This document shows positions 23,985 to 34,204 of a DNA stretch of 64,000 nt, in pieces (position 1 is the stretch's first letter; every line of letters starts with the position of its first letter). Origin of the DNA: Tetrastigma voinierianum (taxonomy: Eukaryota; Streptophyta; Magnoliopsida; Vitales; Vitaceae). The notes below the pieces were generated by a model, which ran no database searches, was not told the DNA's origin, and was given only the letters and a program-made list of their open reading frames with translations. The stretch covers positions 203,169-267,168 of the forward strand of contig JAEQBH010004574.1 of assembly GCA_016808115.1 (NCBI GenBank), read 5' to 3'. Position numbers and translations under genes: made by a program.

Positions 23985-24760
23985 GTCGCGATAAAGGATG
24001 ATGTCGTGACGAGGATGGAAGTCGGCGACCAGGCGCCCGAGAAGCTATGACGAGGGTTTGAAAAGATGAAGCTGTGTGACTTAAGTTGATGTGCGACGAA
24101 GAGGCGTCATCTAGCGACACAAGCGAAAACTTGATTTAGACCTGAAGGCATGGAAGTGATGTCGACCGAGAGATCGATGTCGGCGACGCCGGGAACCATC
24201 GGTTGAAAATTTACCGGGGACATGAGGCGTGTCGTGTGGCGAGATTGATGTCGAGCGTCGAGATAACTGATTGAAACACAGAGAGGCATGAAGTGATGTC
24301 GACGAAGGATTGATCTTCAGCGACATCGGGAACTGTCGGTTGAAGCATTTGCGAAAAAGGCAGCGAGGCGATGTCGCGACAAGAGATTGATGTCGCGACG
24401 CCGAGCGACGGTTAAAGCGGGCGCGGGAAAATGATGTCGACAAAGTTGATATCGCGACATCAGGAGCGAATCAGTTGAAAGGCTGCGGGACATGGCGATG
24501 TGGCGACCGAGAGATCGATGTCAGCGACGCCAGGAAGCGAGCGATTGAAACGGCGGGCATGAAGTGATGTCCGTGAGTTGATGTTGACATCGGAACCACG
24601 GATTGAAGTTGCAAAGACATGAGCTGATGCTTAGCGACAAAGGGTGTCTCGCGACACTAAGTGCCGGAAACAAGGAATGTCATGACTTATTATAAATCTT
24701 GTAATAAATTCTTGAACTAACTAATGTCGCGGCAGGGATTTGAGGTCGCGACACGAACAT
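23985..24760 (+). repeat. Palindrome array in L3 3' LTR
   Basis: Same organisation as 11,285-12,062, with A/B alternation near 24,150, 24,220, 24,290, 24,360, 24,430, 24,490, 24,560 and 24,620. More copies are broken (GATGTCGAC, GTCGGCGAC) than in the 5' LTR. The best remaining copies are at about 23,983 and 24,370-24,400. Confidence 0.85.
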
Positions 24761-26233
24761 TCTCTTTCATGGGCGGTGGAATCGCGAAATCACAAAAGAA
24801 TGCATTGGAATTGAGGCCGACTGAGAAACCCCTATAAATAGCGGCTACGGAGAAGAAGAAATGGAGCGTAAGGCGGAAGCGAGCAGAAAGATACGGTGTA
24901 GGAAACCTCATTTATTTTTCTTTTCTTTTCTTTTCTTATTTTCTTTTATTTAGTCGTTATAGATTGGTGTTTTCATCTTTCTTTATTTTGTTTGTACCAC
25001 GGATCTGGATATTATCGTTTGAAGCGGAAGTGAATGTAGAGTCCATTCTTTTCAAATACTACGGAATGTTTGAAATTCGGACAATTTACGGAATTAAACT
25101 TTTCGGTTTCAAATCTGGTTGTTCTTATGATCGGAGGAATCTTGTAGTGTGTAGTCGGTAATTAGAAACCCGGCTCCATTAAGTGAATGTATAGTAAATT
25201 TATCTTTCACATGGTGTTTCCATGACTTGCGAATTCCGATTTATGAATTTACTTACGGTGCATAGGTTTATTGTTTTGATGTCTCAGTTTCTTATACCCA
25301 GATTTAAGATTTGTTTCATTGCTGATTTCAAGGAGGTCCTTTGGTGACACAGAGAAGACATTCTGAGGATTATGAACATTTCATGAGTATATTAACCTGT
25401 TTGTTAGAATCTAATGAGCTTGTCCGGTTACTTAGATAAATCCTCTTCTCCAACTAGAAATCAAGAATGATTTGAATGAGTTATCAATTTAAACAACATG
25501 GGAGAGTTCACCTCGGTCGAATAGTGAAGCGATCCTAAGTGTTAGCTAAGATCTAATCAGGAGGAGTGTCTATTCTAATTTAGAGGAAGAGTAACCGAGG
25601 GAAGTTGTATATCACTTTGCTTGGCCAGATAACTTGGGAGCTAAGGTTTACAGTCCATAAAATGGGTATGAAGTATTCTGAAAAGAAAAATACCCAGTTA
25701 ATGAAATCCCTATTAATGATCATCTAATTCCCTTTGTCTTGAAAGAATCGGGGAAAATTAGATCATGAAGCTGTGGAGTGTCAGAGAGATCCAATTTATG
25801 CTTACTCGCCTTGGGCGATTTTAAAACCTGAAATACCTGGCTTAATTTATCGGTGTTAACCTCTTAAGGAATTGATACTTTACAATAGGTGATGTGAGTC
25901 CTCTAAAGATAACTATTAGGTTCCATTTATTTTCCTCACTATTCATTATTCTTTATTCTTCAGATTCAGTTTATTTGATTGTTCATTTTTCCTAATACTT
26001 GTATATTTCCGACTTCTTAAGCTGAATCACGATGTCATGTTATAGTCCCAGTGGTATAGAGCTTGGGTAGTCGAGGTGATTGATCTAGAATTCTTGAGAT
26101 CTCTGTGGGATCGATACTCTGGACACTATATCCATTTTATTACTTGTGACTGTACTGCGGAATCTATTAGGTGAAAACCAAAATTGAAAATGATATACTC
26201 TAGGAGATTTGTGGTTTATGTAATAGAAAGTTA

Positions 26234-26403
26234 AAGTTTTATGGCGCGTTATAGTGATTAGACAATAGTCCTTTGGTAATAGTGTATAAATTTGTATATG
26301 TGTTTTGGTCGGGTTAACAAGTTTTATGGCGCGTTCTTGGTTGAACAATAGTCCTTTGGTAATAGTGTCATAAATTTGTTTATGTGTTTTGGTCCGGTTA
26401 ACA
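26234..26403 (+). repeat. 84-bp tandem repeat at the end of L3 3' LTR
   Basis: Two units start at 26,234 and 26,319 with AAGTTTTATGGCGCG and AATAGTCCTTTGGTAATAGT; the second ends at the LTR terminus TTAACA, followed by the ATGAG duplication. This shows that the units belong to the LTR rather than to the internal region. Confidence 0.85.
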
Positions 26404-26408
26404 ATGAG
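26404..26408. repeat. Right target-site duplication ATGAG of L3
   Basis: Exact copy of 10,920-10,924. L2 pol reading continues after it. Confidence 0.95.
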
Positions 26409-27210
26409 GTAGTTCGCATTGAAGTCTGAAGTTCTTTGCGAGGCGTATCATTACCCATGTCGATAGCACTTGGGTAAGTCCGACCAATTGGTGCTAAGAA
26501 ACAGGGTGACCCTTTGTAAAATGAAAGAGCGAGGTATTGCAGGCTTTGCCGGTTGGAGGGTATGCATAGATTAATTCACAAGGAAGCAATGAAGTAACAA
26601 GAAAAGATCACTTCCCTTTGCCCTTCATTGATCGGCTTCTTGAGAGAGTTTACAGACACCAAGTCCTTGCTTTTGGATGGGTATTTAGAATTCACTCAAA
26701 TAGAGATTGCACAGAAGATCAAGAAGACCACCTTTACTTGTCCATTTAGACTTATGTACAGGAGGATGCCTTTTAGTCTTTGCGACTACCCTGCCATAGG
26801 AGATGTAGTAACTTAGTATGTTCGTGATATGGTGGGCGCATAATGGAGTATGCATGGATGACATCACGTATCTGGAGGAGTGATTTTTTGAAATGTCGAC
26901 TAATCTTGAAGCTATCTTGCGAGGTGCATTGAGAAAGAATGTCGGTGCTTAGCGGGAGAATGCCGTGCATCTGGTGAACGAGGATTGTACTAGGGCATGT
27001 TATTTCAATGAGGGAATAGAAGTTGACAAAGCGAAAGTGAACTTATTTCAAAGCGCCATCTCCGACAAATTGTAAGCAGTTCAGGCCAATTCCTTGGCCA
27101 TGCGAGGCTTTTACGAGAGATTCATCGAGTTTTTCGAAGATTATGGCCCTTTTTATAAAAACACCAGAAAGATCTTAGAATTTGGGAAAAGGCTATCTGA
27201 TATTTGAAGT
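26409..27210 (+). pseudogene. L2 reverse transcriptase fragment
   Basis: After the L3 insertion: WVSP near 26,475, VTRKDHFPLPFIDRLLERV (about 26,597), AFGWVFRIHSN, YRRMPFSLC (26,760), VCMDDITYLEE (about 26,860; FMDD-type catalytic box with F changed to C), DKAKVNLFQSA and AMRGFYERFIEFFEDYG (27,098-). The catalytic pair DD is kept, but stops and frameshifts break the frame. It completes the pol that begins left of 10,924. Confidence 0.85.
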
Positions 27211-27640
27211 GAAGTCCCATTTGACCAGACGATAGTCGTGCACCCGATTGGCAGTTGCCTTTTGAGGTGATGTGTGATGCAAGTGATTTTGCTCTTGGAG
27301 GCAGTTCTTGAACTAAAAAGAGAAGGTGAAACCTGTATAGTCTATTATGCAAGCAAAACCTTGAATGGCTTTCAAGGAACATACTCACTACGGAGAAAAA
27401 ATTGTTAGCGTGAATTACATGCCTTAGGCAATTTCGAGCATACTTGGTTGGGTCACGATATGATCATTTTGAATCATTAACTTTGAAATATCTACGACCA
27501 AGCAAAATGCTAAGGCAAGACTTATCAGATGAGTTCTTACGCCCGAATTTAGCTTGAAATTAGGACCAAAAAGGAATTGAAAATAATTATAGTGGACATT
27601 CTAGATTAATAGCCCAAACACTCATAGCTGGCCATGATGG
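27211..27640 (+). pseudogene. L2 RNase H fragment
   Basis: PIGSCLLR-CVMQVILLLEAVL in mixed frames corresponds to the 'FEVMCDASDFALGAVL' block, followed by GETCIVYYASKTLN (27,328) and a broken 'TTEKELLAVVYALEKFR' block (near 27,390-27,440). RNase H lies between RT and integrase as expected. Confidence 0.7.
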
Positions 27641-28438
27641 ATTTCTGAATCTTTAATACAGTTGGAGAAAGCTCCTAGTATGATCTACATTCACCCAATT
27701 TCCTAGCAAACAGAAATTCCATCGATTGGAAAGACCGGGATAGAAAGTATTTCTTGGCGAAGATCCGTTCCTATTATTGGAAGAGCCCTTTTGTTTTTAA
27801 ATCTTTGTGCATGTCGAATGTAGAAAGTGTGTTCTGAAAGAAGAACAACAGGGAATTCAAGCCCAGCTACCATGAAAGTGCTGTGGTGGTCACTTTGCTT
27901 CCCAAAGACAGCAACCTTGTTAATGAAGGCTGGTTTCTCTTGGCCTTCTACCCAAAACTTCACCGAATGTCTTGCAGGTATGTGATGGTGCGAGGCTCGG
28001 AAATTGTCTTGTCGTCATGGGGTACTTTAAACCCGATTTTAGTGGTCATTTATTTGGTGTTTAGGGCATCGTTCATGGGACCTTTCCACTACGTCTTATG
28101 GGCATGCATACATATTGGTGGAGTGGTATGTATAATGGGTTAAGGCAATCAGAGTGCAAAACCAGCGACATGGGGTGGTCTTCAAATTCTTAATGAAACA
28201 TCTTTTCTAGGTTAGGTGCAAAAGCCATTATTAGTGATGGGGGTTCACATACATGAAACCTTTCGAAAACCTCGAACAAGTGGTCAGTGAGGCTTACACG
28301 TAGGAGATTAAGACCATTCTAATGAAGGTGGCGACGACTATGAGAAAGATTGGTCCCTCAGTGCTTGATTCAGTGGGCTCTGAGCTGACTTTCAAAACGA
28401 TTCTTGGAATGTCCCCTTATCGGTTGGTCTATGGTAAG
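27641..28438 (+). pseudogene. L2 integrase, N-terminal and core part
   Basis: The reading has CGGHFASQR (27,883, zinc-finger region), PFPLRLMGM-TYWWSGMYNGLRQSECK (about 28,080-28,160, core) and AIISDGGSH (28,230, second catalytic Asp). The HPQTSGQVE block with the Glu is largely lost: only TSGQ remains near 28,280. LGMSPYRLVYGK (about 28,405-28,438) is cut immediately after K by the solo LTR and resumes with ACHLPVELAYK at 30,043. Confidence 0.8.
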
Positions 28439-30037
28439 TGATTAGTGCCCAAAAAGTGCAATTTTGAACCCTATATTAGATAGGTTTTGAGTGCTTTTTG
28501 CGCGTGTCATATCGTTTATACCAATTGGTGTTGAGTCTTCTTAGTAGCACTTATGCCATTTAGAGTATGTTTCACGGGTTTTTCGCACTTTAGAAGTTCA
28601 ATATCGGGATGTATGATAGATCATGAGTTTGAACTCAGAAGTGTCAGCCATAAACCAGCCCGAAGTGTGAAAAGCGAAGGCAAAGTGAAGAAAAATTGAT
28701 GCGATGAAAACGAGAAGTAGCGGTGAAAATCGAGCAAACCAGCAATTTTTAAGCTAAGCCTCGAAAATTTATTTGGGATTGCGAAAATTTAAGGGTTTGT
28801 GAAAATTTAAGTTCAATGAAATTGTGGATTTAAGCTGAACACCGGGGTTTTAAGCTAGGCAGCGTTCTAGCGAAATTTCATGATTTCGCTACTCACGAAA
28901 ATTTAGCTATTTGCGAGAAATTTCGCTATTACTTGAAGTGCCAAACCTTGAGAATTTTCTATTTTCCTTCTGGTGATTTCGCTACCTAGTGAAATTCTTA
29001 CCGCCTCTGCGAAATTCAACACGCCTCGTCGTGTTTTTTGTATTTAATGCTACTTGAGCTCCCAAATTTGAGTGTATTACTCTGTTGTCCTTTAGCAATA
29101 AATTTGTAGGCTTTTTAGTATTTTCATGTATTGAGGTGTAGATATAAACCCCTCTCTTTTTGTAATAAATATAAGAGAATTTTTGGAGAAGCTTAACAGG
29201 GGAGAGAAGAATTTGTAAGTTTTCATTTTTGTAAATAAAGTCTCGTATTTTAGTTAGGGTTTGCTTTTCTCTCTTCTCTCCTCTTTCCCATATTTCTCGG
29301 CTGCCCAGACACCCCTCTTGGGGATGACAACTCAAGAGATGCTTGACTAAGCCTCCCTTTTCTTTGAAGGAAGGAAGCTAGCTTGGTGGTGGGGCATATG
29401 CATGTTGTCCTCTTGTAATGAGTCACGGATACTGTATTTATGGTATAAATCTTCTCAAATTAGGGTTGGATACTTTGGATATTTATTGTGATTTGGCCAA
29501 ATACTCTCCATGCTTTTTAGGATCTGAGTGCATACTTATTGCTAGATGCAACGTGGTTCGATAAATGGTCTTTACGAGCCTCTGAAATGATATTTAATGC
29601 TAGGGTTTCAAGCGAAAAGGGCCCGTAGCTGCATCTTTACAATGTTGACTCAAATAGAGGTTGTTGTTAGGGGTGAGGTTTGCTAGTTAAACATATATCA
29701 GTTATGCCGAGGGGACTATTGGTTGCTTGTCATAGCAACGAGGATAAAACCAAAGGACACTTGTTTTAACTTGCAAATTGGGCTGTCTTCAAAGTCAACT
29801 TTTTCACACTTTACTTCGGTTTTACAATTTCTCGATTTTCAACCTACTTCCCTTTGTTTTGAAGCAAGTAAAGTCAAATAGAAAGCCTTACCTTTTACAC
29901 TCATCGTATCATTCTTAGGATGAAACCCATCCAGTGTTCGGCCCTGGGCCACTGTGTGTAGCTTGACTACGACAGTAGTGAACCAGGTGTATATAAATTT
30001 TGTTGATTTTCGGCTCGACCCTGCGTGGCACGAATCG
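28439..30037 (+). mobile_element. Solo LTR in L2 integrase, related to L2 LTR
   Basis: Starts TGATTAGTGCCCAAAAAGTGCA, like the L2 LTR, and ends CCCTGCGTGGCACGAATCG. It contains the shared LTR block near 29,300 and a TATA-like GATATAAACC at 29,151. The flanks GTAAG (28,434-28,438) and ATAAAG (30,038-30,043) are an approximate duplication, and integrase reading VYGK/ACHLP is restored when it is removed. No internal domains are present. It carries repeats of GCGAAAT/ATTTCGC between 28,690 and 29,030. Confidence 0.85.
28690..29030. repeat. GCGAAATTTCGC-like palindrome cluster in the solo LTR
   Basis: At least eight GCGAAA or TTTCGC half-sites, several paired around AAATTT, e.g. GCGAGAAATTTCGC at 28,913. 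The cluster is about 120 bp upstream of the TATA-like box at 29,151. Confidence 0.65.
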
Positions 30038-30530
30038 ATAAAGGCATGTCATCTTCCGGTGGAATTGGCGTATAAAGCATGGTGGGCAATCAAGAAACTG
30101 AACATGGATATAAGTAGGGCCGGGCTCAAGATTCCTTGATCTCAATGAGTTGGAGGAAATACGAAATGATACTGCCAGACTCGAAAGATTCTGAAAGTCG
30201 AGAAAAAATGACGCGATCAATACGTACTTGCAAGAATTTCAATAAGGACCAAGTCCTCTTATGATTCCAAACTCCGTATTTGCGGAACGAAGCTCAAGAT
30301 TGCGATGGCGGGCCCATTCATCGTTCAACAAGCACACTGATAGTTCGATGAGCCTATTTCGATCCAAATGATAATAGGGTGATCAAGGTTAATGGACGAG
30401 TGAATACTATGTTGTGCGTGGGGCTTGTAGTCGGGGAGAAATTCTCCTTGCGTTCCCTCCTTGAGACCCCTGCTACACACATTTAGGAGTATGGCTCTGC
30501 GGTGTCTCGAAGCCACTAATTTATTGCTTG
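30038..30530 (+). pseudogene. L2 integrase C-terminal part and pol tail
   Basis: Starts ACHLPVELAYKAWWAIKKLNM, then D-S-AGLKI. AGPFIVQQAH (about 30,308), FDPNDNRVIKVNGRVNTMLC in mixed frames and GLVVGEKFSL are the C-terminal integrase module and pol tail. Stops at about 30,139 and later. Confidence 0.8.
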
Positions 30531-31914
30531 ATGTTTAAAGTTTCTATTTTGTTAAAAATCTTATGGTAATCAATTGAGTGGCATGTTTTTCTTTGTGTTG
30601 GTAGGCTGCGACAACATCAACCTTCACTACTTGACACCTCAGCACCTTGGTTTGGATGATCTTCTCACTGTAGCCATGATTGAAGGTACCTTTCCCGTCC
30701 TCTAACTTTCTCGTTCTCATGTGGAATGACTTGTGTGTTGAAATTAATGTTCATACTTTTGATTTTAGTTACTAGTAATGCATGCCCGAGCGAGCCCAAT
30801 TTGTTTTGTTAATATAGAGGAGCTTCTTTGTTTGTAATTTTGCAAAATTCAAAAATTTTGTAAAATCACCTTGATATATATAATACAAATCTATTTTTCT
30901 TCACTTTCGCATCTCTTTTTGGCCCTTTATTGTAGTGGTTTTGTCTTACCTTGAGTTGAAAAATTGAAGCACTGTATGCTACCATCAAAGCTAGAATAGT
31001 TCCATGCATGATTAAGTATTTGGTTGGTTGAGATTCAAAGTGTTCTTCTTGTTCATTCCTTTAGCTAATCACACACAGTGCACATCACATTTTCATCCCG
31101 ATAGGTTGAAGTTATACCTCTTTACTTTGTAAAAGCAGGCCTTGGAATTGATTAACGACCCATAATGGGTTTATCTTTTTAGAAGACCAGCTAGTCTTCG
31201 AATGAAAGAAAAAGCAAAAAGAAAAAGAAGAAGAAAAGAAAGAGAATGGAAAGCCGTGACACTTTACCTTGAGGCGAACACGATCAGAGGGTATATGTGG
31301 CTGCTTTGAGCCCCGGTGCCACTAAAATGACGGTTAGATCAAACAGTGTTCGCTACATGGGTGGATGGGTGGAGTTTGGTAGTTGTGAGTCTTTGGATTC
31401 TCCTAAATCTGACTTTGAGTCGGGGTGAAGCACGAAGAGTTAAGTGGTCGACGGATCCTTTTGACTTGATACTTTAAGCGCAATTGAGGTTAAGGGAGTT
31501 ATCGGTGGACCAGATTACATGGACTTTGGTGAAGTCGGGGTTTTGAGCATTACTTTTCTGATACAATGATGAAATAAGAGTGTCATAAGATCTATTTAGG
31601 TTGGTCCTTCCAGGTTTAAAGTCTGGCGATAACTGGTTTGAGAGGAATAGCTTAAGCGACTTATTGGTTCCAATGGTACCTAAAAACAGATTTTGGTGGA
31701 AGTTCGGGTTGACTTCCTTGGAATTGATCTTTGCCACGAAACTTGTTCACATGACGAATTGTTCTCTCATGATGGTTTTCAATATGAGTCAGAATTTTTC
31801 ATATTGAAGTGAAAACTCCTTGTTCACACACTTTTTGAACGAATACTCTTTTGCAAAAGCATAGCACCGCATACCCTTTATTGTTTTAGCATTCTTTAAG
31901 GAATGTTAACAATG
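30531..31914 (+). other. L2 noncoding 3' region
   Basis: About 1.4 kb with no recognisable domain and no transposon-associated ORF. An A/G-rich run (31,199-31,255) lies about 700 bp before the 3' LTR, and an 86-87 codon open stretch on the reverse strand (31,474-31,737) has no family resemblance. Confidence 0.5.
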
Positions 31915-31930
31915 TGTCGGTTAGGGGGTG
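31915..31930 (+). other. L2 polypurine tract
   Basis: GTCGGTTAGGGGGTG immediately before the LTR start TGATTAGTACCC. Confidence 0.8.
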
Positions 31931-33297
31931 TGATTAGTACCCAAGTGTTATTTTGAGTCCTATTTAGATAGGTTTTAGTGTTTTACTAATCATATTATTT
32001 AAGTAGATTGACATGTAGGTCCTTTAGTACTATTGATTTTGTTTGAGGTTGTTTTGATACCATTTGGGGTTTAGTAAACCTTTACCATCACATGAAGCTT
32101 GGCTGTGTCGAAATTGTCTTCAGTTTATCAGAGTTCGTATGAATTCTCGTCCGATTTCATCAAGCACAGGATGAAGAAATAACAAGCTAAGAATCATGTC
32201 ACGAGGTTTGGAAGATGCGGGAAGTAGCGGCAAAGAGAATACTTTGCGGGGCACAAGCGAAAATTCGCAATGATGTGAATTTGTAATCCTCTTCATTAGC
32301 TATATGTTAGTTTAGAAGCTATATAATTAATTTCTGTGCATAGCGAAATTTTCTGCATCGTATTTTTGTGATCCAAACGACTCCGTTTTGATTAATTATT
32401 CTTTTTCCCTCAATGTAATCATATTATTTAGGTTAGTTTGGTATTTTCGCATGTTTGTGAAATTTATATAAACCATGTTATGAATATTTTGTGAAAACTA
32501 TTCATTTATTGCGATTTCATTCTGGTAGTTCCCATTTTTCCTCTTCTCTCTTCTTTCCCTCGTTTTCTAGTGCCCAGACACCCCATTTAGGGGATGAGCC
32601 TTAGCTCAAAGGATGTTCGTTAAGCCTCAAGAACGAAGGGTGCTGGGACAGTTGATGTGGGTTTGCGGGTGTTCCTCTCTGTTTCATGAAGCGAGTCGCT
32701 ACGTGTTGTGTTCAGGCTTTCAAAACTAGGTTTAATGCTATTTAATGTATTTTCTTTGGTCAATACTTGGCATGCTTTAGGGTTAGGTGTATTCTTATTA
32801 TTTAGATACTGAAATCTAGATGTCATTTACGAGCCACTTTGAGTAGGTTAAATGCTTTATTTCAACTTGAGGTAATTAAATGCTCAATAAATGCTTTATG
32901 GTTCAAATAGGAATGTTCTTAAGGGTTGGTTTAAAGTTAACTGAATCCAGATTTTGAAATAGTATATATCATTTGCCTTATCTGAAATAACTTCGAGACT
33001 GACCCCGTCATACCAAACTAGTGACCCCGAAAACTTGAGTCTTCTTTTTATCTTGGCCTAAGCCTTCGGTTAGCTTAGTGACAACAACAACCACACTTTT
33101 ATACAAGTCGAAATTCAAATGAAAGCCTCTGCATTTTGAATCGTATACAAGTAATTTGTAAAAACGAAAACCCATCTTTGTTTTAGATCCACAGATTTTA
33201 ACTATCTTTGCCCATTGAATTACCTTCTGACCCAGGTAAGACAGCACAGAGTATAAATTTTGTTATTCAGAGCAACCCTCTTGTGGCACCAGGCTCA
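31931..33297 (+). repeat. L2 3' LTR (1,367 bp)
   Basis: Pairs with 6,656-7,958. TATA-like TTTATATAAACC at 32,462-32,474. Ends GTGGCACCAGGCTCA, followed by the CCTAA duplication. Confidence 0.9.
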
Positions 33298-33302
33298 CCT
33301 AA
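33298..33302. repeat. Right target-site duplication CCTAA of L2
   Basis: Exact copy of 6,651-6,655. Confidence 0.95.
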
Positions 33303-34204
33303 GAAGGCATATTTTAGGTGTTTGGGTAATTCTTTCAGAATTAACCCTTAAGAACTCATTTCTACTTCTTTTACATTCTTTTCATTGTTGCTTGATTTTT
33401 TTGTATTGTGGTCATTCAGATTGAGTATTGTTTATTTCAATTCAAAGCGGAATCAGATCCTCAACCATCTTTTGAAATTCATCTCATTCTCATTCATTGA
33501 ACTTTGAATCTTACAATCATAATTCAGTTCAGAATTAATGGAACTACTTATTATACAATCTTACATTCAAAATTATCAAAATCAGGCGATTTCAAGCACC
33601 GATTCAAATTGAAGTGTACGTTTTCATCTCCCACATTGAGAGTGAGCCCTCATTTCTTCACATCAATCAAGGCTACTCCAGGTGCAAGAAAGGGTATGCC
33701 TAGCAGTAGTGGAACTTGTTTATCTTCTTTAATGTCTATCACAACAAAGTCCATAGGGAAAATAAGTTTTCCCACCTTGATTAGTACATCTTCAAGGATT
33801 CCCTTTAACTGAGCCATAGTTATGTCTGCCATCTGTAGAGTCATGGTTATAGGAGTAAGCTCCCCCAAACCAAGTCTCTTAATTATAGATAATGGCATCA
33901 AGTTGATGTTTGCTTTGGAATCACACAATGCTTTCCCCAATTCATAGTCCTCTATAGTGCAAGGAATGGTGAAGTTTCCTGGATCTTGCATCTTCAATGG
34001 AAAATTTTTTTGGATCACTACACTACAAGTGGCTAAAAAGATCACCACTCCTTCTTTATCAAGGTTCCTTTTATTGCTCAGGATGTCCTTCATGAACTTA
34101 GCATAATCGAGCGGTTGAAGACGATACCTCGGCTCTAAAGAATGTTGACTTACTTTCTTAAACATATTCGGGAATTTGTGTCTTTGCTCATCCATCTTAG
34201 ACAC
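33303..34204 (-). pseudogene. M1 protease (longest clean protease frame in the window)
   Basis: A 184-codon open stretch (34,204-33,650) covers the end of gag and most of the protease: MSKMDEQRHKFPNMFKKVSQ, FTIPCTIEDYELGKALCDSK, ANINLMPLSIIKRLGLGEL, FPMDFVVIDIKEDKQVPLLL and GIPFLAPGVALIDVKK. The catalytic triplet, normally D-L/T-G, reads D-S-K here, and the usual GRPFLA is GIPFLA, so activity is unlikely. A frame change at 33,650 precedes VHFNLNRCLKS, and LPKHLKYAF ends at the L2 insertion (33,303). It matures the gag-pol precursor. Confidence 0.85.

Larger units (their letters stand above)
10925..26403 (+). mobile_element. L3: complete 15.5-kb Athila-like element with 2.8-kb LTRs
   Basis: Both LTRs start TGATGAGCTTAAA and the 3' copy ends TTAACA; the flanking ATGAG duplication is exact. 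Internal order: primer-binding site, gag, protease, RT, RNase H, integrase, a spacer with a 27-A tract and palindromes, an extra sense ORF, a long 3' region and a polypurine tract. It is inserted in the protease-RT linker of L2. All frames are broken. The extra ORF and 3' region match those of M2, so the two belong to one lineage. Confidence 0.95.
23631..26403 (+). repeat. L3 3' LTR (2,773 bp)
   Basis: Collinear with 10,925-13,726 from TGATGAGCTTAAAG to GGTCCGGTTAACA. Contains the palindrome array (23,985-24,760), the TATA-like box CCTATAAATA (24,831-24,840), the pyrimidine-rich stretch (24,910-24,955) and the 84-bp end repeat. Divergence from the 5' copy is high and rich in 1-3 nt indels. 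Confidence 0.9.
6656..33297 (+). mobile_element. L2: plus-strand gypsy element, itself split by L3 and a solo LTR
   Basis: Bounded by LTRs that both start TGATTAGTACCCAA and end in CA (6,656-7,958 and 31,931-33,297), with an exact CCTAA duplication. Internally it has a tRNA-Asp-like primer-binding site, gag, protease, RT, RNase H, integrase, a noncoding 3' stretch and a polypurine tract. Taking out L3 (15,479 bp plus one 5-bp duplication) and the solo LTR (about 1.6 kb plus one duplication) leaves an element of about 9.5 kb. No extra ORF was found after integrase, unlike L3, M2 and E1. Confidence 0.9.

Noticed and set aside
23509..24120. 203-codon open frame on the reverse strand, the longest in the window
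   Set aside because: It runs antisense across the polypurine tract and LTR start of L3; low-complexity and not conserved in the 5' LTR.
33650..34204. Host aspartic protease gene (184-codon open frame)
   Set aside because: LMPLS, FPMDFVV and the position between gag and the RT linker identify it as retroelement protease; the active-site triplet is also lost.
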